A program made the position numbers and the translations under genes. From Sphingopyxis sp. MSC1_008 (GTDB lineage Bacteria; Pseudomonadota; Alphaproteobacteria; Sphingomonadales; Sphingomonadaceae), in contig NZ_JALPRD010000003.1 in assembly GCF_023197165.1 (NCBI RefSeq), forward strand, positions 428,235-492,234: DNA of 64,000 nt, read 5' to 3'. Within the stretch, counting starts at the first letter, position 1, and each line of letters opens with the position of its first letter. The notes beneath the pieces were generated by a model. It was not told the DNA's origin, did no database searches, and was given only the letters and a program-made list of their open reading frames with translations. This document shows, piece after piece, positions 1-7,918 of the stretch.

Positions 1-1
1 G

Positions 2-1417
2 AAAAAGCCGATCGAGGGCGGCACGGGTGCAATCCTGGCGGCGCTGCGTGCCTCGACCGAGGTCGCGGTCACCGCGCCGGCCGAGGCCGCCAACGCCGCC
101 TTCGCGTACGACAATTTCGGCACCCCCGGAAAGATCGTCAGCGACGAGCGCGTCGACGACCTCGGCATCCGCCGTATCCGCTTCGCAAACAATGTCATGC
201 TCAACATCAAGACGACCGATTTCCAGAAGGACAGGGTCATGCTGTCGCTGCGCGTCGATGGCGGTAGCCTGCTCGCGACGCGTGACGATCCGACGAAGGT
301 GTCGCTCGCCGGCTCGATCATGCTCGGGGGGCTCGAGGCGCACAGCGTCGACGAGCTGCGCTCGGTTCTCGCCGGCAAGACCGTCAGCCCCAGTTTCGGC
401 ATGGGCACCGACGCCTTCGGCGGCAGCGCGCTGACTTCGCCCGAGGACTTCGCGTTGCAGGCCAAGCTGCTCGCGGCGTATCTGACGCATCCGGGCTACC
501 GCGCCGACGGCCTCGCGCTGATCCGGCGCGTGCTGCCGCAGCAATATGCCGCGAACGACGCGACCCCCGCCGCGGTGCTCGGCCGCGACGCCGGCGGCAT
601 CCTCGCCAACGATGATCCGCGCTCGCAGACCCCGCCGCTCGACAAGATGATGACGCTCGACTGGGCGCAGTTGAAGCCCGTCGTCGCCGACAGCTTTGCG
701 CATGGCGCGATCGAGATCGGCGTTGTCGGCGACATCGGCGAACAGTCGGCGATCGATGCGATCGCGGCGACGTTCGGGGCGCTGCCCGAACGCCGCGCTA
801 CCTTTGACCCCCGCACCGATGCGCGTATCCGCCAGTTCGCGACCGATCGCAGCGCGCGCACGCTGATTCACAAGGGCCCCGCCGAACAGGCCGAGCTGCG
901 CGTCTACTGGCCGGCGCGCGACGACAGCGATCTCGCCGAGGCGATGCAGCTCAACCTGCTCGCGCGCGTGATGCAGCTGATGCTGACCGAAGAGCTGCGC
1001 GAAAAGCTCGGCGAAAGCTACAGCCCCGGCGCGGCGGCGAGCCTGTCCGACGAATTCCCCGGCTATGGCCATCTCTTCGCGGCGAGCAATGTCGACTATA
1101 AGGATCTCGCAACCACGCGCGCGGCCATCTTCGGGATCACGAAGGAATTGCGCGACAAGCCCGTCGATGCCGACCTGCTCGATCGCGCGCGGAGGCCGCT
1201 GCTCGAGGCGATGGTGAAGTCGCGGCGCGAGAACGCCTATTGGCTGAACTATGTCGCCGAAGCCGCGAGCCACGCCGATCGCCTCGACCGCAGCCGCAAG
1301 GGGATCGGCGCGGTCGAGGCGGCGACACCGGCCGAGTTGCAGGCGCTCGCGAAGCGCTATCTGGTCGACGACAACGCGCTGGTGATCAAGGCGGTAAGCG
1401 ACAAGGCGGGGAAATAA
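2..1417 (+). CDS. M16 family metallopeptidase, C-terminal part (5' end outside window)
   Basis: This is the C-terminal 471 residues of a zinc peptidase of the M16 (insulinase/pitrilysin) family. The reading frame is open from base 2, so the start lies upstream. The visible part has the usual non-catalytic halves of the family: a beta-rich stretch followed by the region around residues 325-345 containing MLTEELREKLGESYSPGAA, which is the conserved R/Y segment of the C-terminal M16 domain. The HxxEH zinc motif belongs to the N-terminal domain and is not in the window. The protein is probably periplasmic or membrane-anchored, but the signal region is missing. The gene ends just before a palindrome pair. 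The family call is firm; the substrate is unknown. Confidence 0.85.
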   Translation, partial: KKPIEGGTGAILAALRASTEVAVTAPAEAANAAFAYDNFGTPGKIVSDERVDDLGIRRIRFANNVMLNIKTTDFQKDRVMLSLRVDGGSLLATRDDPTKVSLAGSIMLGGLEAHSVDELRSVLAGKTVSPSFGMGTDAFGGSALTSPEDFALQAKLLAAYLTHPGYRADGLALIRRVLPQQYAANDATPAAVLGRDAGGILANDDPRSQTPPLDKMMTLDWAQLKPVVADSFAHGAIEIGVVGDIGEQSAIDAIAATFGALPERRATFDPRTDARIRQFATDRSARTLIHKGPAEQAELRVYWPARDDSDLAEAMQLNLLARVMQLMLTEELREKLGESYSPGAAASLSDEFPGYGHLFAASNVDYKDLATTRAAIFGITKELRDKPVDADLLDRARRPLLEAMVKSRRENAYWLNYVAEAASHADRLDRSRKGIGAVEAATPAELQALAKRYLVDDNALVIKAVSDKAGK

Positions 1418-1437
1418 AGCGGGCGGATACTAACTGC

Positions 1438-1525
1438 CGTTCCCCGGCGAAGGCCGGGGTCCAGAGCGCAACTAGCAACGCCTGCTCTCTAACGCCTTGG
1501 GTGCCGGCCTTCGCCGGGGAATAGG
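1438..1525. repeat. Inverted pair of short palindromes (REP/BIME-like), type TTCCCCGGCGAAGGCCGGGG
   Basis: Two copies of a 20-25 bp GC-rich palindrome lie head to head. The left copy reads TTCCCCGGCGAAGGCCGGGG and the right is its inverse, with about 40 bp between. The pair sits directly after the M16 peptidase stop and could also act as a terminator. Related pairs occur elsewhere in this window (2206-2317, 25626-25704, 38597-38669). Confidence 0.75.
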
Positions 1526-1590
1526 GTCACGGATAGCGTTCGCTCACCACGCCTAAGCCGTCTTTGCCCGCTCAAGCCTCGCGGGTGCCG

Positions 1591-2010
1591 CTAAACCCGC
1601 CCCGGCGCCCTTGCCCGGATGAAATTTTCCAGCGCGACGAACAGCATCTCGCGCGCATCGCCGCCGAGCATCTCGGCGGTCAGCCAGTCGAAATGCACGC
1701 GGTCGCCGCGCGAGGCGGCGCCGACGATTGCGGCGAGCAGCGCCTCGTCGAAACTGACGCGCGGGCAGCAGGGCGGGGCGACGGCAAAGGGTTCGGGCCA
1801 CACATGGCCGATCGCCTCGACCACCAGCCGATAGCGCCGCGCGGCGAGGATATTGCCCCAGCGCCGTTCGAGTTCGGGCATCGGGTCGCGTTCGCCGCGG
1901 CGGCAAAGAATGCAGTATCGAAGGGCAAGGACCGCCTGCGCCGCTTCGACCGACAAATCGCGCACCAGCGGCTGCTCGGTCAATTTGCGGATCAGCTCGC
2001 TGCTTTGCAT
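1591..2010 (-). CDS. Small cysteine-pair protein beside iron genes (possibly DUF6628-like)
   Basis: A 139-residue protein with no signal peptide or membrane segment. The start at 2010 is chosen because CGGGAGAAACGAACC precedes it; the longer open frame to 2238 has no such site and runs through the bfr terminator. Visible features are a CILC pair near residue 34 and a PPCCPR motif in the middle, followed by an acidic helical part. From memory it resembles DUF6628-type proteins of sphingomonads, whose function is unknown. The upstream region carries a possible Fur box (2132-2148), and the neighbours are bacterioferritin and its ferredoxin, so a role in iron homeostasis is inferred. The biochemical function is not known. 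Confidence 0.65.
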   Translation of the reverse strand: MQSSELIRKLTEQPLVRDLSVEAAQAVLALRYCILCRRGERDPMPELERRWGNILAARRYRLVVEAIGHVWPEPFAVAPPCCPRVSFDEALLAAIVGAASRGDRVHFDWLTAEMLGGDAREMLFVALENFIRARAPGRV

Positions 2011-2131
2011 GAGGTTCGTTTCTCCCGGCCCATGCAGTCCGTCCGTTCCCCTTTTCGAAAAAGATGCCGGCCGCTTTAAGCGCAGCTTTAAGTTGCAGCG
2101 GCCGGCAGGAGGGGACTGCCCCACCTTGCTA

Positions 2132-2148
2132 TTGAGAATTATTCGCAA
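2132..2148 (-). promoter_or_regulatory. Possible Fur box
   Basis: TTGAGAATTATTCGCAA is an AT-rich imperfect dyad (TTGCGAATAATTCTCAA on the other strand). It resembles the proteobacterial Fur/iron box and stands out from the surrounding GC-rich DNA. It lies about 120 bp upstream of the small gene starting at 2010 and just after the terminator of bfr. The match is by eye only. Confidence 0.45.
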
Positions 2149-2154
2149 ATACAA

Positions 2155-2184
2155 GCAAAAAAGAGGCGCCCGAAAGCGCCCCTT
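2155..2184 (-). terminator. Rho-independent terminator of bfr
   Basis: Read on the minus strand, a GGGGCGC stem with a TTTCG loop and a GCGCCTC arm is followed by a run of six T. It lies downstream of bacterioferritin and upstream of the possible Fur box of the next gene. Confidence 0.7.
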
Positions 2185-2205
2185 AAAACTGCGGTTTTTC
2201 ACATC

Positions 2206-2317
2206 TCGTCGCCCCTGCGAAGGGCGTTTCAGAGTCATGTGCCTGAATGCGGCCGCAATCGGTTTACGCAGCGAGACCGGAATACCGGCAGCGGCCCCCG
2301 CCTTCGCGGGGGCGACG
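2206..2317. repeat. Inverted pair of palindromes, type GTCGCCCCCGCGAAGGCGGGG
   Basis: A degenerate left unit (TCGTCGCCCCTGCGAAGGGC) and an intact right unit (inverse of CGTCGCCCCCGCGAAGGCGG) face each other about 65 bp apart in the bfr 3' region. The 25626-25704 pair has the same sequence type. Confidence 0.65.
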
Positions 2318-2326
2318 ATTCAAACA

Positions 2327-2809
2327 TCAGTCGTCGCCGGCAGGCTTCGACTGGAGCTGGATATAATTTTCGATTCCCATGCGCTCGATCATCTCGAACT
2401 GCTTTTCCAGCTCGTCGACATGATGCTCCTCGCTTTCGAGGATGTCGGCGAACAGGTCGCGGCTGACATAGTCGCGCACGCTTTCCGAATGCGCGATCGC
2501 ATCCTTGAGCAGCGGGATCGCCTCTTCTTCGAGCGCGAGGTCGGCCTTCAATATCTCCTCGACCGTCTCGCCGACGCGGAGGCGTCCGAGCATCTGGAAA
2601 TTGGGGAGGCCGCCGAGGAAAAGGACGCGATCGGCCAGCTTGTCGGCGTGCTTCATCTCGTCGATCGACTCTTCGCGCTCGAACGCGGCGAGCTTCGCGA
2701 CGCCCCAATTGTCGAGCATGCGATAGTGCAGCCAATATTGGTTGATCGCGGTCAGCTCGTTCTTGAGCGCCTCGTTCAGAAAATCGATGACTTTTTCGTC
2801 GCCCTTCAT
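2327..2809 (-). CDS. bfr: Bacterioferritin
   Basis: Iron-storage protein that oxidises Fe(II) and mineralises it inside a 24-subunit heme-containing shell in the cytoplasm. The 160 residues match the normal family length. All ferroxidase ligands are visible: E18, E51, H54, E94, E127 and H130. M52, the axial heme ligand at the subunit dimer interface, is also present. The gene follows bfd (2910-3083) on the same strand with a 100 bp gap, the standard pairing of store and release factor. Iron regulation is expected, but no clear box was seen directly upstream. Confidence 0.97.
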   Translation of the reverse strand: MKGDEKVIDFLNEALKNELTAINQYWLHYRMLDNWGVAKLAAFEREESIDEMKHADKLADRVLFLGGLPNFQMLGRLRVGETVEEILKADLALEEEAIPLLKDAIAHSESVRDYVSRDLFADILESEEHHVDELEKQFEMIERMGIENYIQLQSKPAGDD

Positions 2810-2909
2810 GGTGTCAGTCCTGTCATTTTGTCTTGGAATGGAGTGGGCGCATTATAGGCGCCCCGACCCCATCAGGCCAAGGTCAAAAATGGCGGAAAAC
2901 CAAGAAAAA

Positions 2910-3083
2910 TCAGGCGGTCGCGGCGACGTCGCTGATGATATTGCGAGCGAAAGGCAGGCATTGCCCGCACTTGGGTTTGCGACCCAGTTGCGCATAGGCG
3001 GCCTTGGCGCACCGCAATTGGCCATCGCGTGCGACATCGCGCAGCTGGCTTTCTCTTATTGCGTTGCAGACACAGACGACCAT
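2910..3083 (-). CDS. bfd: Bacterioferritin-associated ferredoxin
   Basis: A 57-residue [2Fe-2S] protein that docks on bacterioferritin and passes electrons to its heme so that stored iron can be released. The four cluster cysteines are C4, C6, C39 and C42 (CxC...CxxC). An additional C25 is present. The start at 3083 is preceded by AAGGA; a longer open frame upstream is not supported. It is the probable first gene of a bfd-bfr unit and diverges from purS. Confidence 0.95.
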   Translation of the reverse strand: MVVCVCNAIRESQLRDVARDGQLRCAKAAYAQLGRKPKCGQCLPFARNIISDVAATA

Positions 3084-3276
3084 GTGCGAATCCTTCTCAA
3101 CAAGACTGATGTAGGGATGGTGCGAGAGATTCGCAACAGGAAAGATGCGACTGGTTCGCAATCCAAACAGCGGCATTTTTCGGGTGCCGGGCGGCCCGCG
3201 GCCCCTTGCCCCCAAAGTGATTCGCGGGCATAGGCGCGCCCATCCTCCCCGCCCGCCAAAAGCAAAGGTCCGCCCC

Positions 3277-3507
3277 ATGAAAGTGAATGTCTATGTGACG
3301 CTCAAGCCGGGGGTGCTCGATCCGCAGGGCAAGGCGATCCATCACGCGCTCGAGGGTCTGGGTTTCGGCGGCGTCGCCGACGTCCGCGCTGGCCGTTTCA
3401 TCGAACTCGATGTCGCCGACGGGACGAGCGACGCCGACCTCGACGCGATGTGCGCCAAGTTGCTCGCCAACACGGTGATCGAAAACTACCGCATCGAACG
3501 TCCGTAA
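3277..3507 (+). CDS. purS: Phosphoribosylformylglycinamidine synthase subunit PurS
   Basis: Small structural subunit (76 residues) of the three-part FGAM synthase PurSQL in purine synthesis. It bridges the glutaminase PurQ and the synthetase PurL. The sequence starts [18 protein letters not shown], the conserved opening of PurS, and ends ENYRIE as usual. The start at 3277 gives the normal family length; the open frame begins earlier without support. purQ follows 14 bp downstream. purL is not in the window. Confidence 0.95.
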   Translation: MKVNVYVTLKPGVLDPQGKAIHHALEGLGFGGVADVRAGRFIELDVADGTSDADLDAMCAKLLANTVIENYRIERP

Positions 3508-3521
3508 GGGGAGCGCACGCC

Positions 3522-4187
3522 ATGAAGACCGCCGTCATCGTCTTTCCGGGCTCCAACTGCGATCGCGACATGGCGGTCGCGCTCGAACAGGTCACCGGCC
3601 GTGCGCCCGCGATGGTGTGGCACCGCGAGACCGAGCTGCCCGACGGCACCGACTTTATCGCGCTGCCCGGCGGCTTTTCCTATGGCGACTATCTGCGCTC
3701 GGGCGCGATGGCCGCGCGGTCGCCGATCCTGCGCAGCGTCGCCGATGCGGCGGGACGCGGCGTGCCCGTGCTCGGCGTGTGCAACGGCTTCCAGGTGCTG
3801 ACCGAGGCGCTCCTGCTTCCGGGCGCGCTGATGCGCAACGCCGGACTCAACTTCGTCTGCCGCGGCGTGCCGCTGAAAGTCGAAAACAGCCAGTCGCTGT
3901 TCACCGCGAGCTATGATGCGGGTGAGACGATCAACATCCCCGTCGCGCACCATGACGGCAATTATTTCGCCGACGCGGCGACGCTCGACCGTATCGAGGG
4001 CGAGGGGCGCGTGGCGTTCCGCTACGCCGACCCCGTCAACGGATCGGCGCGCGACATTGCGGGTGTGCTGAACGACGCGGGCAATGTGCTCGGCATGATG
4101 CCGCATCCCGAACGCGCGATCGACCGCGCGCACGGCGGCACCGACGGGCTACGCCTGTTCGAGGCGGCGCTCGGCGTTCTCGCCTGA
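3522..4187 (+). CDS. purQ: Phosphoribosylformylglycinamidine synthase glutaminase subunit PurQ
   Basis: Class I glutamine amidotransferase that supplies ammonia to PurL for the conversion of FGAR to FGAM. It has 221 residues, a normal length. The nucleophile is C87 in GVCNGFQ, and the His/Glu pair of the triad is in the PHPER motif near residue 200. FPGSNCDRD at the N-terminus is typical. AAGGGGAG precedes the start. The 3' end overlaps the convergent membrane-protein gene by 39 bp. Confidence 0.97.
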   Translation: MKTAVIVFPGSNCDRDMAVALEQVTGRAPAMVWHRETELPDGTDFIALPGGFSYGDYLRSGAMAARSPILRSVADAAGRGVPVLGVCNGFQVLTEALLLPGALMRNAGLNFVCRGVPLKVENSQSLFTASYDAGETINIPVAHHDGNYFADAATLDRIEGEGRVAFRYADPVNGSARDIAGVLNDAGNVLGMMPHPERAIDRAHGGTDGLRLFEAALGVLA

Positions 4188-4604
4188 GCGCACACGCGCT
4201 TCCTCGACCGAAAGCACGGGCGTTCCCCTGATCGGGGACGCCAAGGCTTCGTCGCCCTCTACCGCGACGGGCGCTTTGATCGCGGGCTGTAGCCACCGGC
4301 CGACCAGCAGCAAGACCGTCGGCCAGAACATCGTATTCCAGATATCGTGCCAATGCGCCGCATCGGGCTGGATCGCCGAGCGGCCGAGTTCGGCGGTCAC
4401 GTCGAGCAACTCGCCGCCGCACGCCATGGCAAGGACCACAAGCCACGCGGCCACCCATCCGCCGCGCCAGCGCCAGACAAGCCGCACCGCAAGAAACACG
4501 GCCAGCCCGAAATAGATATGCAGCGCATCCTTATCGAGGCCGGTCGCATCGATGACCGATACTTTTCGCGCCTCGAACAGCGAGGCGATCTCGATTAAAG
4601 TCAT
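4149..4604 (-). CDS. Small three-helix membrane protein
   Basis: A 151-residue protein with three predicted membrane segments (about residues 28-45, 50-68 and 90-108) and a charged C-terminal tail. No enzymatic motif is seen. It starts 4 bp after the stop of the queuosine-precursor transporter gene, so the two form an operon. Its last 39 bp overlap the end of purQ on the opposite strand, an unusually long convergent overlap. The function is unknown. Confidence 0.7.
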   Translation of the reverse strand: MTLIEIASLFEARKVSVIDATGLDKDALHIYFGLAVFLAVRLVWRWRGGWVAAWLVVLAMACGGELLDVTAELGRSAIQPDAAHWHDIWNTMFWPTVLLLVGRWLQPAIKAPVAVEGDEALASPIRGTPVLSVEEARVRSGENAERRLEQA

Positions 4605-4608
4605 TCAG

Positions 4609-5358
4609 TCAAACCTTGGCCCGGAAGGGCGTGAAATCGGTGCCTTCGTCGAACACATCGACACCTTCGCGCCGCTTCAACGCCCCGACCACCAGATAGG
4701 TTGCCGGGGTCAGCGCCGCTTCCCAGGCCGTCTTGATCAGCCATTGTGACAGGACGACTTCGTAAAGCTGCTCGGGCGGCCAACCGGCAAGGCCGTAAAA
4801 GGCGAGCGGGTAGAAAATCAGGCTGTCGAGCCCCTGGCCGACGACCGTCGACCCGATGGTACGCGCCCACAGCTGCTTTCCGCGCGTCCAGATCTTCATC
4901 CGCGCCAGCACATAGGAGTTGGCAAATTCGCCGGCGCAGAACGCCACCATCGACGCGATGACGATGCGCCAGCTGTTGCCGAAGACGAATTCATAGGATG
5001 CCTGGCCCGGCCAGCCGTCGGCGGGCGGCAGCGCGACGACAATCCAGGCCATGAACGCCATGAAGGCGAGCGCGGCGAACCCCGTCCAGATGACGCGCCG
5101 GGCGCGGGCATAGCCGTAAACCTCGGTCAGCACGTCGCCGATGATATAGCTGATCGGGAAAAACAGAACGCCGGCGCCGAACGCCCATTGCGTGCCGTCC
5201 GGCAAGGTGACGTAGCTGGGTTTCGAGGCGCCGATGATGTTCGACAACAGCAATATGGCGACAAAGGCGGCCATCAACAGGTCGTAATAGCGGAAGTGGC
5301 GCACGCTTGCCGCGCTGACCTGGACCGGCTGGTTCGTCGGGGAAGGAGATTCGGACAT
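4609..5358 (-). CDS. yhhQ: Queuosine precursor transporter (YhhQ/VUT family)
   Basis: Inner-membrane carrier for queuine or its precursors, needed for queuosine modification of tRNA. The 249-residue sequence shows about six membrane segments and the conserved features of PF02592: LLLSNIIGAK-like near residue 50, FPISYIIGDVLTEVYGY, and FGNSWRI...AGEFANSYVLARMK. The ATG at 5358 is used; an ATG at 5388 and a TTG at 5394 are in frame, and none has a strong ribosome site. It diverges from the tRNA-Arg gene at 5431. Confidence 0.88.
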   Translation of the reverse strand: MSESPSPTNQPVQVSAASVRHFRYYDLLMAAFVAILLLSNIIGASKPSYVTLPDGTQWAFGAGVLFFPISYIIGDVLTEVYGYARARRVIWTGFAALAFMAFMAWIVVALPPADGWPGQASYEFVFGNSWRIVIASMVAFCAGEFANSYVLARMKIWTRGKQLWARTIGSTVVGQGLDSLIFYPLAFYGLAGWPPEQLYEVVLSQWLIKTAWEAALTPATYLVVGALKRREGVDVFDEGTDFTPFRAKV

Positions 5359-5430
5359 CGGACCGCTGCTTAACCCGCTTTGCAGCATAGGCAAACCACG
5401 CTATTCGCGGCGCGACGCAACCGCGTATGC

Positions 5431-5507
5431 GCGCCCGTAGCTCAGCTGGATAGAGCACCCGCCTTCTAAGCGGGTGGTCGCAGGTTCGAATCCTGCCGGG
5501 CGCGCCA
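5431..5507 (+). tRNA. tRNA-Arg (anticodon TCT)
   Basis: A 77-base cloverleaf. The acceptor stem GCGCCCG pairs with CGGGCGC, and CCA is encoded at 5505-5507. The anticodon stem is CCCGC/GCGGG around the loop CTTCTAA, giving anticodon TCT at 5465-5467. The T loop GGTTCGAATCC is intact. It reads AGA/AGG codons. The DNA immediately downstream is the AT-richer mosaic region, which fits a tRNA-adjacent island. Confidence 0.97.
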
Positions 5508-5804
5508 TCTTCCCATGCTTGGCTAGCGTCGTTGCGGTACTGTGCCGCAGATCCTGTACCCAGCATGGGCGGAACCTGAAATATTCGTACAAGCCGCCGA
5601 GCTTCCTGAAATCTTTTGTGAAATATGGATTGCGCGTCCAGGCGCGGATCATCGCATTCGGCATGGAGGTGAACAGTGTAGTCACGATGGCGCGCTTTAC
5701 CGGGGTAGTTCGCTGGCTATCTTCGCGAACAACTATCGGGCCCCGCATCGAGAAGCCCGAAGATCGACGGTTGAACCCAGCCGTGGAGGGACGAGGGAGC
5801 AAAC
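5508..5804. other. Region after tRNA-Arg without a convincing gene
   Basis: About 300 bp with scrambled frames and lower GC than the flanks. Several short open frames exist but none shows a recognisable motif or ribosome site. No direct copy of the tRNA 3' end was found by eye downstream. It may be the decayed edge of an integrated element. Confidence 0.4.
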
Positions 5805-5935
5805 ATGAAAATTCTGAGAGCTGCATTGGCGGCGGTCACGGTCACGACGGCGCTGAGTTCTTCGTTGGCATTCGCACAGGCGCTGGAGAGCAACGATGAG
5901 AAGGCGGCGACCGGTGCAATCTCGGTAAGGTCAGC
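5805..5935 (+). pseudogene. 5' fragment of an exported protein gene
   Basis: A good ribosome site (GGAGGGACGAGGGAGC) leads into a clear signal peptide, MKILRAALAAVTVTTALSSS with cleavage after AFAQA. After about 43 residues the frame continues to 6365 but becomes low-complexity Ser/Gly-rich sequence. That stretch is antisense to the small acidic-protein gene at 5936-6199. I read this as a gene cut off near 5935 by the arrival of the mosaic element. An intact but odd secreted protein cannot be excluded. Confidence 0.45.
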
Positions 5936-6199
5936 TCAATCGGGCGGGGAAAACAGCTCGTCGAAAAGGTCGCCGAACCAGGGCTCGAACACCTCGACTT
6001 CCGCCAAGGTGACCGGGACCGGATCGGGCCAGTCGTTGACGACGCGCCATGTCGAGAGGTCGTGTTTGGGAGGTCGACCGGAAAACGGCCAAGGCCTGCC
6101 GAGCAGCGCTTCAAGCTGCTCGGATGCGCTTGGCTCGCTCGGGGGAAAGGCGGGACATGCTGCTACGGTCGCGCAGTTCACGGCGCAATGGAATGACAA
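5936..6199 (-). CDS. Small acidic protein, possibly a remnant
   Basis: The 87-codon frame has a protein-like C-terminal half: SEQLEALLGRPWPF, then a Trp/Pro-rich part and EVFEPWFGDLFDELF. It has no ATG. The frame opens at TTG 6199 (after ATGGCGGA), and a GTG lies six codons later. It lies downstream of the sigma-like gene on the same strand, separated by 141 bp. No domain is recognised. It may have lost its true 5' end. Confidence 0.4.
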   Translation of the reverse strand: MSFHCAVNCATVAACPAFPPSEPSASEQLEALLGRPWPFSGRPPKHDLSTWRVVNDWPDPVPVTLAEVEVFEPWFGDLFDELFSPPD

Positions 6200-6340
6200 T
6201 CCGCCATTCCGGCACGCTCGTCGTATCGAGGGTAGAAAGACAGTCGATGGCGTAGATGGGATGCTGGCGCCGTTGCGATTTAGGGGCCTCGTTCTGACCT
6301 CGCGCCGCGAATCGTACTCGGTGGCAGCGATTTCTGACGT

Positions 6341-6646
6341 CTATTTGGAAAACTCGCGGGCATGATCTTCTCTCGCCTTGCGAATGGCGCGCAACACCCG
6401 GACCATCTCCTGCTCGACCGCCTTTTCGCTCATGTCCAGCCGGTACGCGATATGGTCGTAACCCAAATCGTCGAAGCGGTGCATCATGAACACCTCGCGG
6501 GTACGCTTTGGCAAGCGGGCAATGGCTTGCTCAACCCGCCTGATCTCCGGATCAACATCTTCATCGCAGCTCGGAACGACCGGCAGCGGGACGAGCAGAT
6601 TACGGATCGTGCGCGCGAAGCGGGCGGCCATGTTGTTGTCAGCCAT
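6341..6646 (-). CDS. Small sigma-70 region-4-type DNA-binding protein
   Basis: A 101-residue protein whose C-terminal half is a sigma region 4 helix-turn-helix: RVEQAIARLPKRTREVFMMH, then DDLGYDHIAYRLDMSEKAVE. Sigma region 2 (core binding, -10 recognition) is absent, so it is not a complete ECF sigma factor. It could be an auxiliary regulator or half of a split sigma factor. Its ATG lies inside the end of the upstream companion gene (8 bp overlap, ATGGCTGA), indicating coupled translation. A broken second copy lies at 7616-7918. Confidence 0.7.
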   Translation of the reverse strand: MADNNMAARFARTIRNLLVPLPVVPSCDEDVDPEIRRVEQAIARLPKRTREVFMMHRFDDLGYDHIAYRLDMSEKAVEQEMVRVLRAIRKAREDHAREFSK

Positions 6647-7193
6647 GAGCTTTCTTCCGCCGGGGGCGGGGGTGACCAGTCACCATCCTTACATGGTCGA
6701 GCAAGTCTCGAAGCAGGGGTGGAATGTTCGGCAGCGATGCGGGTTGCGGGGGCAGCGATCCATGCAGGTCCGGACTGCGCCAAACGTTGTAGGGAGACAG
6801 CACCGGGACCAGTCGCTTCAGTTCCGGGGAATGATAATTGAGGCTGGTAGCGTTGGCATATGCCAGCGCCTTGCTGATATGCAGGCCGATGTTCCGGGCA
6901 CACCATTGATCGTCGTAACCGACGTCCAGCAGATGCGAGCTTAGCGCCATCTGGACCACGATGCCGGTGTGGTAGAGAAGGTCGCCTGTATTGCCGAAAC
7001 GCAACTCTGCAATTGCCGCATAGAAACTCTCGCCATTTCTGTAGCGAGCTTCACTCAACACGCGGCCCGCGCGTGATCTCACGAGTTCGGGGAATGCGGT
7101 CCGCTGCTCCCCAAAGTAGGGCGCAACCGGGGAAGCTAGCGGTGTGACTTCCCTGATCGACTTCGATCGGGCGCTAGGGGCATTGTGGATCAT
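6639..7193 (-). CDS. Companion protein of the sigma-region-4 gene
   Basis: A 184-residue protein of no family I recognise. The start at 7193 is preceded by GGAGGCGAC, an excellent ribosome site; the frame extends to a TTG at 7244 without one. The sequence is mostly helical, with no signal peptide or membrane segment. The C-terminal part carries LLRDLLDHVRMVTGHPRPRR, a basic stretch. Its stop overlaps the sigma-like gene, so the two are made together. A truncated relative of its C-terminal half lies at 7911-8141. A regulatory or sensing role paired with the HTH protein is inferred. Confidence 0.6.
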   Translation of the reverse strand: MIHNAPSARSKSIREVTPLASPVAPYFGEQRTAFPELVRSRAGRVLSEARYRNGESFYAAIAELRFGNTGDLLYHTGIVVQMALSSHLLDVGYDDQWCARNIGLHISKALAYANATSLNYHSPELKRLVPVLSPYNVWRSPDLHGSLPPQPASLPNIPPLLRDLLDHVRMVTGHPRPRRKKAHG

Positions 7194-7260
7194 GTCGCCT
7201 CCGTCGCTTGTGTGATTCGACTTCAGCTCATCAGCTGCCGACAAACCAAAGCTTGTTTAC

Positions 7261-7306
7261 GCTATCGTTTATATCATAAACGATAGCTTATATGCAAATA
7301 AACGAT
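7261..7306. promoter_or_regulatory. Perfect 12-bp inverted repeat plus an extra half-site (likely operator)
   Basis: Arms GCTATCGTTTAT (7261-7272) and ATAAACGATAGC (7276-7287) are exact inverse copies with 3 bp between. A further half-site, ATAAACGAT, follows at 7298-7306, inside the start of the ribbon-helix-helix gene. The site lies between that gene and the divergent companion/sigma-like operon. This is the classic position for an autoregulatory operator of an RHH repressor. Confidence 0.75.
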
Positions 7307-7522
7307 GTCATTAACGCGATTCTGTTTGAGATTGAGCGCGAGGCCGATAGCGACGAAGGCATGGGACGCCCGCCGCTCGGAATGAAAGCAACGACCATCC
7401 GGCTATCGATGGACACGATCCGTCGAATTGAAGCGCAGGTCGGAAACCGGCAGCTTGCAAAGTTTATCCGCGAGGCCGTCGAGCGGGAGCTTCAACGGCG
7501 AGAAGAAGAGCAGAAACCCTAG
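7292..7522 (+). CDS. Ribbon-helix-helix (CopG/Arc-type) DNA-binding protein
   Basis: A 76-residue protein. Residues 32-70 (KATTIRLSMDTIRRIEAQVG...FIREAVERELQRR) fit a CopG-like ribbon-helix-helix fold: one beta strand (TIRLS) and two helices. The ATG at 7292 has no Shine-Dalgarno sequence and sits within the operator, so the transcript may be leaderless. An internal ATG at 7361 is possible. It diverges from the companion/sigma-like operon and probably represses both directions through the palindrome at 7261-7287. No toxin gene is adjacent on the same strand. Confidence 0.75.
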   Translation: MQINDVINAILFEIEREADSDEGMGRPPLGMKATTIRLSMDTIRRIEAQVGNRQLAKFIREAVERELQRREEEQKP

Positions 7523-7615
7523 AGTGGCATGGCGAAACGGTAGTGCTTATATCTGCCGGTCTTGGTGCGCCATTTCGGAACGATGCTGGGGCACCGCGCT
7601 GGCTCCGCCAGATGG

Positions 7616-7918
7616 CTACTTGCATTGCTCGCGCGCGTGATCTTCCCTAGCCTTGCGATAGCGCGAAGTGCCTTAGCCATTTCCCGCTCCACTGCCTTTT
7701 CGCTGATGCCGAGGCGATGCGCGATCCGGTCGTAACGCAAGTCATCAAAGCGGTGCATTAGAAACACATCGCGAGTTCGCTTTGGGAGGAGCAATGACCC
7801 ACTCGATTCGCGCTATCTGCGGATCGTAATATTTGTCGAAATTGGGAGCGGCGGGCGGCGGGTCGAGCAGGCTTCGGATCGTGCGCGCGAAGCGAGCCGC
7901 CGTGTTATTTTTAGCCAT
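7616..7918 (-). pseudogene. Broken second copy of the sigma-region-4 gene
   Basis: Starts MAKNNTAARFARTIRSLLD, matching the intact copy at 6341-6646, and its ATG overlaps the upstream companion remnant as in the intact pair. Two frameshifts are visible against the intact copy. A 2-bp loss falls before the LPKRTR motif (around 7790; GCTCCTCCCAAAG versus GCCCGCTTGCCAAAG). A 1-bp loss falls near the 3' end (around 7655; GCTATCGCAAGG where ATCCGCAAGG is expected). Restoring both frames gives a full-length relative ending at TAG 7616-7618. Confidence 0.8.

Noticed and set aside
5401..5826. Minus-strand frame across the tRNA-Arg gene
   Set aside because: It reads antisense through the tRNA (giving ARPAGFEPATTRLEGG, the well-known false peptide of tRNA genes).
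7292..7522. Toxin-antitoxin pair with the RHH protein
   Set aside because: No toxin-like gene is adjacent on the same strand; the nearest gene is a pseudogene on the other strand.
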